Both the position numbers and the translations under genes were made by a program. From Pseudomonadota bacterium (GTDB lineage: Bacteria > Pseudomonadota > Gammaproteobacteria > Steroidobacterales > Woeseiaceae), in assembly GCA_022574185.1 (NCBI GenBank), contig JACZSM010000001.1, positions 1-64,000 on the forward strand: a stretch of 64,000 nucleotides of DNA, given 5' to 3'. Numbering within the stretch: the stretch's first letter is position 1; each line of letters begins with the position of its first letter. Below, piece after piece: positions 8,303-16,630 of this stretch. Below the pieces are notes generated by a model. It was not told where the DNA came from and did not search any database. It saw only the letters and a list, made by a program, of their open reading frames with translations.

Positions 8303-9069
8303 GCAGCCTTGGCCGTTTTCTCGAATTCAGCGTACATACACCCGATATTCTCGCATCAATTAGCTACTACAAGATGCTCGGGTTTACCGAACTCGAGAGC
8401 GGCGATGTCTGGCCGCACAAATACTCGGTCGTCAGTGATGGCGTGTTGTGCATAGGTTTGCATGATCGCGTATTTGACTCCCCCGCTATCACGTTTGTAA
8501 AGCAGGATCTCGCCAGACACTCGCGGTCAATGATCGACCATGGATTCGATTTCAGTTTCATGCGTCTCGACGACGATGTGTTTAATGAACTTGGCCTGGC
8601 TGACCGCGATGGCCATATGATCACGATGCTTGAAGCGCGTACATTCACAGGTGGCGATGAGTTCGACAACGATTCGATTTGCGGCACCTGGTTCGAATTA
8701 TCTCTGCCTGTCCGCGACGCCGTGCACTCTGCCAGGTTCTGGGCATCCGTTGCCCCGGTACTGTTGCGCATGCGTGAAGAACCAACAACCCATATGCGTT
8801 TTGATGCGGGCGGCTTCGCGTTGGGGCTATCGGAGAGCATTGCGCTGGAGAAGCCGTCGCTGAGCTTCCGCTGCCACGACAAGGACGCGCTTTCCGCGTT
8901 CATCAAAAAACACGACCTGCCGCATCAGCGATTTCCAGGGTTTGAAGGTGCATTCGTTGTGCTGACGGCCCCCGAGGGAACGAAATTATTCGCCTTCGAT
9001 GAAGATTTTCTCGGCGAAAACTACGAGGTCGACGAATCAGACGACACCAGCGCATTCCCCACCCAATAG
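8299..9069 (+). CDS. VOC (glyoxalase/bleomycin-resistance fold) family protein
   Basis: A 256-residue protein made of two VOC modules. The first begins LGRFLEFSVHTPDILASISYYKMLGFTELESGDVWPH. The second begins near WFELSLPVRDAVHSARFWASVAPVLL. VOC proteins bind a metal and act as lyases, isomerases, dioxygenases or antibiotic-binding proteins; which one applies here is not evident. ATG 8299 overlaps the hemH stop (ATGA), so the two are translationally coupled. A longer frame from 8206 lies inside hemH and is rejected. Confidence 0.8.
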   Translation: MSSLGRFLEFSVHTPDILASISYYKMLGFTELESGDVWPHKYSVVSDGVLCIGLHDRVFDSPAITFVKQDLARHSRSMIDHGFDFSFMRLDDDVFNELGLADRDGHMITMLEARTFTGGDEFDNDSICGTWFELSLPVRDAVHSARFWASVAPVLLRMREEPTTHMRFDAGGFALGLSESIALEKPSLSFRCHDKDALSAFIKKHDLPHQRFPGFEGAFVVLTAPEGTKLFAFDEDFLGENYEVDESDDTSAFPTQ

Positions 9070-9086
9070 CTCACGAACAAGTTAGT

Positions 9087-9110
9087 GCGACCGAGACCCG
9101 GACTCCTACA
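9087..9110 (-). repeat. TGTAGGAG-family repeat, degenerate copy at a gene end
   Basis: Read on the minus strand it begins TGTAGGAGTCCGGGTCTC. The start matches the repeats at 14583-14698 and 29417-29445. The TAG inside TGTAGGAG is the stop codon of the ketosamine kinase gene (9106-9108). The internal hairpin is poorly preserved. Confidence 0.4.
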
Positions 9111-9879
9111 AAAGATCTCGCAGCAGACTTTTCGCCTGGCTCATATAGCTACGACCGAATAAATTCAGATGATTGAGGACGTGATAAAGCTGATATAAAT
9201 GACATCGTTGCTCGTGTCCGGCGGCCAGCGGCCAGCTCGCTTCATACGCTTCGTAAAACGCCTCGCCAAAGCCGCCGAATAGTCTTGTCATCGCAATATC
9301 AGTTTCGCGATCACCATAGTAAACGGCCGGATCGAATATCACGGGCTCGCCATTCACGCATGCCCAGTTACCCCCCCACAGATCGCCGTGCAAAAGCGAG
9401 GCATCCGGTTCGTAGTCTGCAAAAATTTCGGGCAGCCGCTTGACCAATTTTGCTCCGGCCTCGGTGAGTTCGTCTCCATAACCGCGGCTTACAGCAAGCT
9501 CAAGCTGGAACTTGAGTCTCCGGTCTCGAAAAAAGTCAGCCCAGTTATCGAGCCAGCCGTTTTTCTGTGCCGTAGGTCCAATCGTGTTGTCGCGAAACCA
9601 TCCGAATCGACTCTCGCAATGTCGATGTAAGTCCGCAAGCCGCTTGCCAAGCCGTCGTTCAGTTTCCGTCGTGGGCGTCTCGAACGTCAATCGCTCGAGC
9701 GCAATGTAACTCTCTCCATCGGCCACACCGCACGCCAGTACGTCGGGAACGCGAATCGTGTTTGTTGCTCTGAGTTCGCTGAGACCGTCAACCTCTGCTT
9801 CGAACATCGGCAGCGCGGATGTACGTGCCTTTTTGAGGAAAACGGAGTCGCCGTGCAGATCAACAGGCCGGTCGGACAT
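9106..9879 (-). CDS. Fructosamine/ketosamine-3-kinase family protein, N-terminally truncated
   Basis: 257 residues similar to the YniA/fructosamine-3-kinase family, which phosphorylates ketosamines formed by protein glycation. The C-terminal kinase core is intact: SLLHGDLWGGN (161-171, catalytic Asp) and IFDPAVYYGDRETD (181-194, metal-binding Asp). Family members have about 285-290 residues. This protein starts where the phosphate-loop strand should already have ended (DSVFLKKA, LPMFEAEVDGL), so about 28 residues with the Gly-rich loop are missing. An in-frame stop lies four codons upstream, within the palindrome at 9882-9915, and the exonuclease gene begins beyond that. Activity is therefore doubtful. 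Confidence 0.75.
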   Translation of the reverse strand: MSDRPVDLHGDSVFLKKARTSALPMFEAEVDGLSELRATNTIRVPDVLACGVADGESYIALERLTFETPTTETERRLGKRLADLHRHCESRFGWFRDNTIGPTAQKNGWLDNWADFFRDRRLKFQLELAVSRGYGDELTEAGAKLVKRLPEIFADYEPDASLLHGDLWGGNWACVNGEPVIFDPAVYYGDRETDIAMTRLFGGFGEAFYEAYEASWPLAAGHEQRCHLYQLYHVLNHLNLFGRSYMSQAKSLLRDLL

Positions 9880-9881
9880 TC

Positions 9882-9915
9882 CTAGCTCGGATTATTCATG
9901 AGTCGCCCGAGTTAG
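9882..9915. repeat. Palindrome of the ATTCATGAAT family between exonuclease and kinase genes
   Basis: Arms CTAGCTCGG and CCGAGTTAG flank ATTATTCATGAGTCG. On the minus strand, the TAA stop of the upstream exonuclease gene (9912-9914) lies in one arm. A mini-ORF ATG-AAT-AAT-CCG-AGC-TAG (9899 down to 9882) ends 2 nt before the kinase ATG. The element fills the whole intergenic gap. Confidence 0.7.
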
Positions 9916-10802
9916 TCGCGACTCAGGTCCGAGATGCGCTCCGCCTGTCGCCTGAGCGCCGTGCCGATATTCGCTTCATCGTACAGCGCGTTGATGTCGC
10001 CAAGGTCCGGCGCCGAACGTTGCAACAACGCCTCAAGATCGTCGATGGGTATGTCACAGGCGAGGCCGGTAAGCTTACGCGCCAGCATCGCATCATCTTT
10101 GTGTGTCTCGAGTTTTTCCGCCAGCGTTTTCGCGCCTCGAATATTGACCTCGTGCACCTTGTCTAGATGGTCGTAAATTGCCTCGAGACTGCCGAATCGC
10201 TGCAGCAAAACAGTGGCCGTTTTCTTGCCTACACCAGGAACGCCCTTAATATTGTCGACGGCGTCGCCCGCCAGAGCAAGAAAGTCGGCGATTTGTTCCG
10301 GCCACACACCGAATACCTCTGGAATTCGTTCGTACCCCAGCTTGCCCCTGCCGGCGAAGTCCCAGAACACATCGTCCTTGCCCACCAGCTGTGCGAGATC
10401 TTTGTCGCGAGTGACGATCGTCGATGGCCGGTCAACCGATCGACCATGTTTGACCAGGGTGCCAATCAAGTCGTCAGCTTCATACGTCGGGCAGGCAAAT
10501 TCCATTACACCCAGCGCACGAGTGAAACGGCGGCACTGCTCGAATTGCCGCTTCAATTCGGGCGGCGCTGGATCGCGGTTCGCTTTGTATTCAGGATAGA
10601 TTTTGGTGCGAAAAGATTTGGACAGGCTTTCGTCAAAAAGGACCGCCACGTATTCAGGGTTGACCTGCTCCATGAAATCACCAAGAAATCGGCAATACCC
10701 GTACAGTGCGTTGATCGGATTGCCTTCGCCATCGACCATGTCGTCGGGCATCGAATAGTAAGCCCGGTATACATAAACGCTTGCATCAATCAGATATTGC
10801 AT
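9912..10802 (-). CDS. 5'-3' exonuclease / flap nuclease (Xni or PolA N-domain type)
   Basis: A 296-residue stand-alone 5'-nuclease. It matches the PIN-like N-domain of DNA polymerase I: YLIDASVYVYRAYYSMP, AVLFDE (53-58), YEADDLIG (107-114) and TRDKDLAQLV (131-140), which supply the metal-binding acids. These are followed by the helix-three-turn-helix GDAVDNIKGVPGVGKKTAT (179-197) that grips DNA. E. coli Xni is shorter (about 250), so this could be an Xni relative or an additional PolA-like nuclease. It starts 2 bp after the HNH gene stop, so the two are probably co-transcribed. Confidence 0.85.
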   Translation of the reverse strand: MQYLIDASVYVYRAYYSMPDDMVDGEGNPINALYGYCRFLGDFMEQVNPEYVAVLFDESLSKSFRTKIYPEYKANRDPAPPELKRQFEQCRRFTRALGVMEFACPTYEADDLIGTLVKHGRSVDRPSTIVTRDKDLAQLVGKDDVFWDFAGRGKLGYERIPEVFGVWPEQIADFLALAGDAVDNIKGVPGVGKKTATVLLQRFGSLEAIYDHLDKVHEVNIRGAKTLAEKLETHKDDAMLARKLTGLACDIPIDDLEALLQRSAPDLGDINALYDEANIGTALRRQAERISDLSRD

Positions 10803-10804
10803 CC

Positions 10805-11458
10805 CTACCCGTGGAAATGCACATCGATGATTTCCTCGCCCTCGGACAGATGATCCGACAAACGCGCATGCAGCGGGCTCGAGCGCGGAATATGCGCAAG
10901 CAGGTATTGCATCTGGTCTGCAAGGACTCGACGTCCTTTGAGATAGATGTATTCGGCGTATGTGGGCGTAAAGGGTACGGCGACGAGCTGCATATTTGCT
11001 TGTTCAGGAGTGCGGCCGCCCTTGTAGTTGTTACAGCGACGACATGCAGTCGCAACATTGTTCCAGGTATCGCCGCCACCGCGCCAAATTGGTGTGACGT
11101 GATCGCGAGTCAGGTCACGGGTCGGATGACGCGTTCCACAATACAGACAGAGGTTCGCATCACGTTTGAACAGCGTGCGATTATTCAGCGGCGGAACGTA
11201 TTTATCACGATTCCGGGAAAGGCTCTTACTCGTGCCGTGCGTTGCAACAATCGAATTAACGTCAATTTTACTGCGACTGCCGTCGAAACTGCTGTAGCCA
11301 CCGAACACCGTATACAGACGCGTACCGCAGTCATAGGCAACCTGTTCGGCATGATACAGCCGCACCGCCTCCCGGTAGTCGATCCACTCGAGCGGCATTC
11401 CGGCTACATCTGTTCGCAACACCTGTTGCGATATGTTGGCAGCGATTCCTGCGAGCAT
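10805..11458 (-). CDS. HNH endonuclease family protein
   Basis: 217 residues. The HNH module reads LFKRDANLCLYCG (CxxC 104-107), TRDHVTPIWRGGGDTWNNVATACRRCNNYKGG, with the catalytic His at 120 and the second zinc pair at 139/142, and PEQA after it. This compact form, often annotated as McrA-like or a housekeeping HNH protein, is common in gammaproteobacteria; its cellular role is not settled. The frame extends to 11518, but ATG 11458 has GAGGTG 6 nt upstream. The upstream pntB ends 76 bp away on the same strand. No methyltransferase or restriction partner is adjacent. Confidence 0.85.
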   Translation of the reverse strand: MLAGIAANISQQVLRTDVAGMPLEWIDYREAVRLYHAEQVAYDCGTRLYTVFGGYSSFDGSRSKIDVNSIVATHGTSKSLSRNRDKYVPPLNNRTLFKRDANLCLYCGTRHPTRDLTRDHVTPIWRGGGDTWNNVATACRRCNNYKGGRTPEQANMQLVAVPFTPTYAEYIYLKGRRVLADQMQYLLAHIPRSSPLHARLSDHLSEGEEIIDVHFHG

Positions 11459-11534
11459 TGCTTCACCTCGTCGCACCCTGCGCGACCCTGCCCACCTAGT
11501 TTGCCGATCGCGCGTCAAAAAGCAACACGAATCG

Positions 11535-12929
11535 CTATAACGCTTTCAATACGGCGTCGAGACTGTCCTTTGCGTCACCGAACAACATGCGGGTATTCTC
11601 TTTGTAGAACAGGGGATTCTGTACGCCCGCATATCCGGTTGCCATGCTTCGTTTCAGTACAATCGTTGTCTTGCCTTTCCACACCTCGAGCACCGGCATG
11701 CCGGCAATCGGGCTGTCTGGCTCTTCCAGGGCGGAGGGATTGACGATGTCATTCGCACCGATGACGACCGAAACATCAATGTCGGGGAAGTCGTCATTGA
11801 TTTCGTCCATTTCATAGACGATATCGTAGGGAACCCTGGCTTCGGCCAACAGGACATTCATATGTCCCGGCATGCGCCCGGCAACCGGATGTATGCCGAA
11901 GCGTACATTGACTTTCTTGTCGCGCAACGCGCGCGTAATTTCATTAACCGTATGCTGGGCTTGCGCGACGGCCATGCCGTAACCCGGCACAATCATTACT
12001 TCCTTTGCGTTGACTAGTAATGCCGCTGTTTCCTGCGTATCAATAGGCGAGACCTCTCCCTCGATATCACCACTCACGGCGACAGCCCCGCCGCCCGTGC
12101 CGAATCCGCCCGCAATGACAGCAATAAAACTGCGATTCATCGCGCGACACATTATGAAACTTAAGATCGCGCCGCTTGATCCAACCAGCGCACCTGTGAC
12201 GATCAAGAGATCGTTGCTTAGCATAAATCCCGTCGCCGCCGCGGCCCAGCCCGAGTAGCTGTTCAGCATCGAGACCACGACCGGCATGTCGGCACCGCCA
12301 ATCGCCATGACCATGTGTATGCCGTACAACAAAGCGAGTGCGGTCATTATTATCAATGGCGTCAGTCCGCCGCCGGCAGCCGACTGCAAAACGAATTCCC
12401 GGCCAAACCAGATCACAGCAATGAGCAGACCCAGGTTCAACCAGTGGCGTGCCGGCAGCAGCATCGGTTTGCCAGTGATGTGTGCGCTCAACTTGCCAAA
12501 CGCAATCACCGAGCCTGAAAATGTCACAGCACCGATCAATATGCCGAGATAAATTTCGATGTCGTGGATCGTGTGCTCGACGCCCGTAAAGTGCACGGTC
12601 GGATCCATGAAGTTCGCAAATCCGACCATCACGGCAGCAAGTCCGACGAGGCTGTGCAAGCTCGCGACAAGCTCTGGCATCTGCGTCATTTGCACACGTC
12701 GCGCAAGAACAATGCCGATCGTGCCACCAATCAGGAGCGCAACAAGCAGAATCGTGTATTGCCGGGTGACGACACCGAGTACCGTCGCCAACAACGCGAT
12801 TGTCATCCCTGCGACGCCGTACCAGTTACCGCGGCGAGCTGTTTCCGGACTGGAAAGACCGCCCAGGGCGACAATGAATAAGATCATCGCAGCAATGTAC
12901 GACACAGTTACAATACCGCCGCCAATCAT
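11535..12929 (-). CDS. pntB: NAD(P) transhydrogenase subunit beta
   Basis: The 464-residue beta subunit of proton-translocating transhydrogenase, which uses the proton gradient to make NADPH from NADH. The N-terminal half is a bundle of membrane helices. The C-terminal NADP(H)-binding domain III shows [35 protein letters not shown] and [12 protein letters not shown]. The length equals E. coli PntB (about 462). It lies 7 bp downstream of pntA. Confidence 0.96.
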   Translation of the reverse strand: MIGGGIVTVSYIAAMILFIVALGGLSSPETARRGNWYGVAGMTIALLATVLGVVTRQYTILLVALLIGGTIGIVLARRVQMTQMPELVASLHSLVGLAAVMVGFANFMDPTVHFTGVEHTIHDIEIYLGILIGAVTFSGSVIAFGKLSAHITGKPMLLPARHWLNLGLLIAVIWFGREFVLQSAAGGGLTPLIIMTALALLYGIHMVMAIGGADMPVVVSMLNSYSGWAAAATGFMLSNDLLIVTGALVGSSGAILSFIMCRAMNRSFIAVIAGGFGTGGGAVAVSGDIEGEVSPIDTQETAALLVNAKEVMIVPGYGMAVAQAQHTVNEITRALRDKKVNVRFGIHPVAGRMPGHMNVLLAEARVPYDIVYEMDEINDDFPDIDVSVVIGANDIVNPSALEEPDSPIAGMPVLEVWKGKTTIVLKRSMATGYAGVQNPLFYKENTRMLFGDAKDSLDAVLKAL

Positions 12930-12936
12930 GTCGACC

Positions 12937-14469
12937 TCACTTCCTGAACATGGCGAGCATGCGCCGGGTTACGGCAAATCCGCCGGCAATATTGATGCTC
13001 GTAATCAGTATCGCGAATGCCGCAATCCACATGATGAGCTTGTCGGTTGAACTGATTTGCAAGAGCGCACCGATAACGATGATGCTCGATATCGCGTTGG
13101 TGACACTCATCAGCGGCGTATGCAACGCGGACGTTACGCTCCAGATTACCGAGTAACCAACGAAACAGGCGAGCACGAACACTGTAAAATGCGCCAGGAA
13201 CGATGGCGGCGCGACAGCGCCGAGACCGAGTAGCGAAAGTCCGGCAACAACCATCGCAATGATCGGACCGGCAACTGAAGGTTTGTGTTCGACGACTTCG
13301 GGCGCAGGCTCGGGCTTTGCCGCAGGCGGTGCCGCTGAGAGCTTCGGCACCGGCGGTGGCCAGGTCGTTTCGCCGTTTGTACAAACGGTAGCACCGCGTA
13401 TGACCTCATCGTCCATGTCGATGACGATCTCGCCGTTTTTGTCGGGACTGAGTTCGGCCAGCAAGTGCCGGAGGTTCGTACCGTACAACTGGCTGGCCTG
13501 TGTCGCGAGACGACTTGGCAAATCGGTATAGCCAATGATCGATACTCCGTGACGTTGCACCACCTTGCCGGCTTCCGTCAACTCGCAATTGCCACCTTGC
13601 TCGGCCGCAAGATCGACCACCACACTGCCATTATGCATTGAGCGAACCATGTCCGCCGTAATTAATAGCGGCGCCGGTTTGCCCGGTATCAACGCCGTCG
13701 TAATGATGATATCGACTTCTTTGGCTTGCTCCGCAAATAGCGCCATCTCGGCCTTGATGAACTCTTCGCTCATCACTTTGGCATAGCCGCCTTCGCCGGA
13801 ACCGTCTTCGTCCTCGAATTCGAGCATCAGGAACTCCGCATCCATGCTCTCGACCTGCTCTTTGACCTCGGGACGCGTGTCGAATGCCCGCACAATCGCG
13901 CCCATACTTTTTGCCGTGCCAATTGCCGCAAGGCCGGCCACGCCGGCACCGATTACCATGATCTTGGCGGGCGGTATCTTGCCTGCTGCCGTGATCTGCC
14001 CCGTAAAGAATCGACCAAAATGTTGTGCGGCTTCAATGACGGCTCGATAACCGCCGATATTTGCCATCGAACTCAAGGCGTCCATTTTCTGTGCCCGCGA
14101 AATGCGTGGCACGCTATCCATCGCGAGTACCGTTGCGCCACTGTTCGTCAGCTCTTTGAGAAGGTCGGGATTCTGTCCGGGCCAGATGAAACTGATCAAC
14201 GTTTGCCTGGACCTTAGCTGTCCAACTTCACTTCCCTCCGGTGCCCGCACCTTGAGTATCAGGTCCGACTGGGCCCAGAGTTCTTTCGCAGATGCGACGA
14301 TCTCGCATCCCGCGGCCGCGTATGCTTCGTTGGAATAACTTGCAGCATCACCAGCATTTTCTTCGACGGCAACACTGAAACCCATCTTGATGAGATGAGA
14401 CGCAACGTCGGGTGTCGTTGCAACGCGCTTTTCACCCGCATGTATCTCCCTCGGCACACCGATTCTCAT
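12937..14469 (-). CDS. pntA: NAD(P) transhydrogenase subunit alpha (fused domains I and IIa)
   Basis: 510 residues, the single-chain alpha subunit as in E. coli rather than the split PntAA/PntAB of many alphaproteobacteria. The NAD(H)-binding domain starts [22 protein letters not shown] and contains [21 protein letters not shown] Pro/Ala-rich linker ([14 protein letters not shown]) leads to C-terminal membrane helices. ATG 14469 has GGAGG 7 nt upstream and is preferred over the TTG two codons earlier. It heads a pntA-pntB transcription unit. Confidence 0.96.
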   Translation of the reverse strand: MRIGVPREIHAGEKRVATTPDVASHLIKMGFSVAVEENAGDAASYSNEAYAAAGCEIVASAKELWAQSDLILKVRAPEGSEVGQLRSRQTLISFIWPGQNPDLLKELTNSGATVLAMDSVPRISRAQKMDALSSMANIGGYRAVIEAAQHFGRFFTGQITAAGKIPPAKIMVIGAGVAGLAAIGTAKSMGAIVRAFDTRPEVKEQVESMDAEFLMLEFEDEDGSGEGGYAKVMSEEFIKAEMALFAEQAKEVDIIITTALIPGKPAPLLITADMVRSMHNGSVVVDLAAEQGGNCELTEAGKVVQRHGVSIIGYTDLPSRLATQASQLYGTNLRHLLAELSPDKNGEIVIDMDDEVIRGATVCTNGETTWPPPVPKLSAAPPAAKPEPAPEVVEHKPSVAGPIIAMVVAGLSLLGLGAVAPPSFLAHFTVFVLACFVGYSVIWSVTSALHTPLMSVTNAISSIIVIGALLQISSTDKLIMWIAAFAILITSINIAGGFAVTRRMLAMFRK

Positions 14470-14582
14470 TGACAAGCCTCCGCTTGGATTTCAGGAAATT
14501 GCCGGGACTGGCGTTGTCCGGCTTTTATTCAGACAAGCGGCGCGTACTCTAACAATATTGGCGAGCTACGCACAGATGTCGT

Positions 14583-14698
14583 TGTTGGAGCCCGTCGTAC
14601 TAATAGAATATTGAGCCAACCATTTGGTGAAGAGCTAACGATCGGACCGGGCGATTACCACAATGCCCGGGGAATCGCCCGTATGACGGGCTCCTACA
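14583..14698. repeat. TGTAGGAG-family element, 116 bp with 14-bp terminal inverted repeats
   Basis: TGTTGGAGCCCGTC (14583-14596) and GACGGGCTCCTACA (14685-14698) are inverted repeats with one mismatch. An internal hairpin is formed by GGGCGATT (14649-14656) and AATCGCCC (14673-14680). The structure is that of a paired REP/MITE element. It occupies most of the 242-bp gap between the pntA start and the DUF3106 gene end; no gene is seen in that gap. Confidence 0.65.
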
Positions 14699-14711
14699 GG
14701 CGGACTTCTGA

Positions 14712-15194
14712 TTAGTTGCGAGGTGCGGGTTTTGGCCGCCGATCAGTAAGGCGATCCCGTGTGCGTCTGCGCTGATCGGGCGACATGTTGTGGTAGCGAT
14801 CACGGAGCTTTTGGCGATGGTCATTTCGAAGTTGGCCAAACCGCCGATAATTTTCGCGGATGCGCCTTTGCTCGCCAGTTGGCAGGTCTCTGTACATCTC
14901 GTAGCGATCGCGAATCATTTCCCGACGATCGTCGGGCAATTCGCGCCACATGCTGAAGCGCTGCTGTGCCGCGTCCCGCTGCGCAGGCGTCATGGCGGCC
15001 CAGCGCTCGGCGCCGTTCGACAACCGCTGCTGACGGTCCGCCGGCATGTTATCCCAATGGTCGGCGAAGGAACTCAAAACCTGCTGCTGTTCTGCGGTCA
15101 ATCCGTTCCAGTCAACGCCATCATCAGCCATCACGGTGCCACAGGCGAGCGTTACTGCCAGTACTGTGATCGCAATTATGTTTCTATGATTCAT
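14712..15194 (-). CDS. DUF3106 domain protein, exported
   Basis: 160 residues. The signal peptide is MNHRNIIAITVLAVTLACGTVMA. The mature part is strongly charged and helical, with recurring W-x-x-[LM]-[TP]-x-[ED]-[QR] units (WNGLTAEQQQVLSSF, WDNMPADRQQRL, WAAMTPAQRDAAQQRF, WRELPDDRREMI), the DUF3106 pattern. The function is unknown; related Cpx/CnrX-like helical periplasmic proteins act as sensors, which is only an analogy. ATG 15194 has GGAG upstream. Its start overlaps the previous gene's stop by 11 bp, placing it last in the sigma-factor operon. Confidence 0.8.
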   Translation of the reverse strand: MNHRNIIAITVLAVTLACGTVMADDGVDWNGLTAEQQQVLSSFADHWDNMPADRQQRLSNGAERWAAMTPAQRDAAQQRFSMWRELPDDRREMIRDRYEMYRDLPTGEQRRIRENYRRFGQLRNDHRQKLRDRYHNMSPDQRRRTRDRLTDRRPKPAPRN

Positions 15195-15414
15195 TGTCTT
15201 TCTCCGTCGATTCTTCACCCTCCGGTACGGGATCGCTCCGTTCATCTGTTTCGGCACTCATCGGAACATTGAAGATCAGCCAGTCTTCGTCCGACTCCTC
15301 CCAAAGCCCCAGGTACTCCAGAAACTCCATATCTGGTATGTCTTCGTCGGCGGCAAGCACCAGACCGCAGACCATCAACATCGATCCTATCAGTGCGGCT
15401 CGTCTAGCCGACAT
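15184..15414 (-). CDS. Small exported acidic protein of the sigma-factor operon
   Basis: 76 residues: signal peptide MSARRAALIGSMLMVCGLVLAA, then a very acidic tail (DEDIPDMEFLEYLGLWEESDEDWLIF... ending EGEESTEKDNES). ATG 15414 overlaps the upstream gene's stop by 11 bp, and its own stop overlaps the DUF3106 start by 11 bp, which argues for translational coupling. Similar short proteins occupy this place between an ECF sigma/anti-sigma pair and DUF3106 in other gammaproteobacteria. No domain recognised. Confidence 0.65.
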   Translation of the reverse strand: MSARRAALIGSMLMVCGLVLAADEDIPDMEFLEYLGLWEESDEDWLIFNVPMSAETDERSDPVPEGEESTEKDNES

Positions 15415-15808
15415 TGCCGTATGTGTCCAGGTCGGCCGCGTCCAGCCAACTGTAAAATTCAAGGTCTTCGAGCATTTCGAGGCTCTCGTTGTCGAGCAGC
15501 AACTCGAAATCCGTCACCGCGACGGGCTCGACTATCAATTCGATATCTCTCGGTCCGCGCATGACCATCACCGTTATCAGCACCGCAGCGGCAATGCCGG
15601 TCGCCGGCATCCAGCGTACCCATTGCCCTACGGAACTCGGCTGCCGCAACTCATCGAGCGCCGCATGCCGCGCCCTGTTGAGACGCGACAGCGCCGCCGC
15701 ATCAAGGCGATCCACGCTGCCGTCGAACTGCTCTTTCGCCCGCTCGGCGAATCGCGCATCTGCGGCCGCTACACCTGTCAGTCGTTCTTTGTCTCTTGGC
15801 TTATTCAT
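15404..15808 (-). CDS. Membrane-anchored putative anti-sigma factor (DUF3619-like)
   Basis: 134 residues. A cytoplasmic N-terminal part (FAERAKEQFDGSVDRLDAAALSRLNRARHAAL) resembles DUF3619/anti-sigma proteins. It is followed by one membrane helix (WVRWMPATGIAAAVLITVMVM) and a short acidic periplasmic tail. Its start overlaps the sigma factor stop by ATGA, the usual coupling of an anti-sigma factor with its sigma. The anti-sigma role is inferred from topology and position. Confidence 0.65.
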   Translation of the reverse strand: MNKPRDKERLTGVAAADARFAERAKEQFDGSVDRLDAAALSRLNRARHAALDELRQPSSVGQWVRWMPATGIAAAVLITVMVMRGPRDIELIVEPVAVTDFELLLDNESLEMLEDLEFYSWLDAADLDTYGNVG

Positions 15809-16416
15809 TGCCAGTGTTCTCCCAACTTATCCCGGAGCGCATGCACTGCCCGGGAATAATGTGTTTTAACGCTGCCTGCGCTGCACCCCATTGCAACGGC
15901 GGTTCCCGCAACATCAAAGCCTTCAAATGTGCGTAGCATGAATGCTTCGCGTTGCCTGGTCGGCAATGCGCGAACCGCGATTTCCAGTTGCTGCATTGCC
16001 TCATCTATCTGTAATTCCTCATCCGGTGATCGACCTGCCGGATCAGGCGCTTGCGCGACGAAATCGTAGTCGTCATCGTCGTTCGAAGACCCGCGACCAA
16101 ACCAGACCATGATGTGGTTACGGACTTTTCGTCGGCGATGCCAGTCACGAACCCCGTTCTGCAGGATCCGGTAAAAAAGCGGCGCCCACTCACCCTGCGG
16201 TCGAGCGGCATAGTTTTTGACCAGTTTGATCATCGCATCCTGTACGAGATCCATGGCCTCGTCACGATCACGAATCCCGATCTCGGCGATGCGCAATGCG
16301 CGCCGTTCGACCTCGGCGAGGAACTGATTGAGTTGGCTTTCGCGCTGCAGCGTCTCTGCTCCCGTCGCTTGTTCGCGGATGCACGATACCGCAAAAACGC
16401 CAGCGCAGGCGCTCAC
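15805..16416 (-). CDS. RNA polymerase sigma factor, ECF (sigma-70 family)
   Basis: 203 residues. Region 2 is DRDEAMDLVQDAMIKLVKNYAARPQGEWAPLFYRILQNGVRDWHRRR. Region 4 is LPTRQREAFMLRTFEGFDVAGTAVAMGCSAGSVKTHYSRAVHALRDKL, with the helix-turn-helix. An acidic linker (SSNDDDDYDF) joins them. The start is GTG 16416 with GGGAG about 9 nt upstream; the first 20 residues (MSACAGVFAVSC) look unlike the family, so an internal start is possible. It heads a four-gene coupled operon and is divergent from priA. Confidence 0.85.
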   Translation of the reverse strand: MSACAGVFAVSCIREQATGAETLQRESQLNQFLAEVERRALRIAEIGIRDRDEAMDLVQDAMIKLVKNYAARPQGEWAPLFYRILQNGVRDWHRRRKVRNHIMVWFGRGSSNDDDDYDFVAQAPDPAGRSPDEELQIDEAMQQLEIAVRALPTRQREAFMLRTFEGFDVAGTAVAMGCSAGSVKTHYSRAVHALRDKLGEHWQ

Positions 16417-16515
16417 CGCTTTTCACTCCCTGTCTTCGCGCGAACAAGATCCATCTCTACGATCCTCTTGACTCCACCACACGGTCAACTACCGTATCAC
16501 CCTTGTTTAACGCGG

Positions 16516-16535
16516 CGGACAGTGTCCGGTTGACA
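16516..16535 (+). promoter_or_regulatory. Dyad next to a TTGACA hexamer in the sigma/priA divergent region
   Basis: CGGACA-G-TGTCCG (16516-16528) is a perfect 13-bp dyad directly followed by TTGACA (16530-16535), a consensus -35 hexamer facing priA. No convincing -10 box lies at 16-18 bp, so a promoter is only suggested. The dyad could be an operator for either direction. Confidence 0.2.
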
Positions 16536-16630
16536 GTTTCGCTGCGATATTGACTGCAGACATTATGTCACGCAGAACGTCTCCATGGAGTTCGTCTGAT
16601 CCATAAGTGGTTGTTTTTTTTGACTTTCCA

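Noticed and set aside
10781-11743. A 320-codon plus-strand frame opposite the HNH gene and pntB end
   Set aside because: It is antisense to two well-supported genes and its product has no recognisable domain, so it is a shadow of their codon bias.
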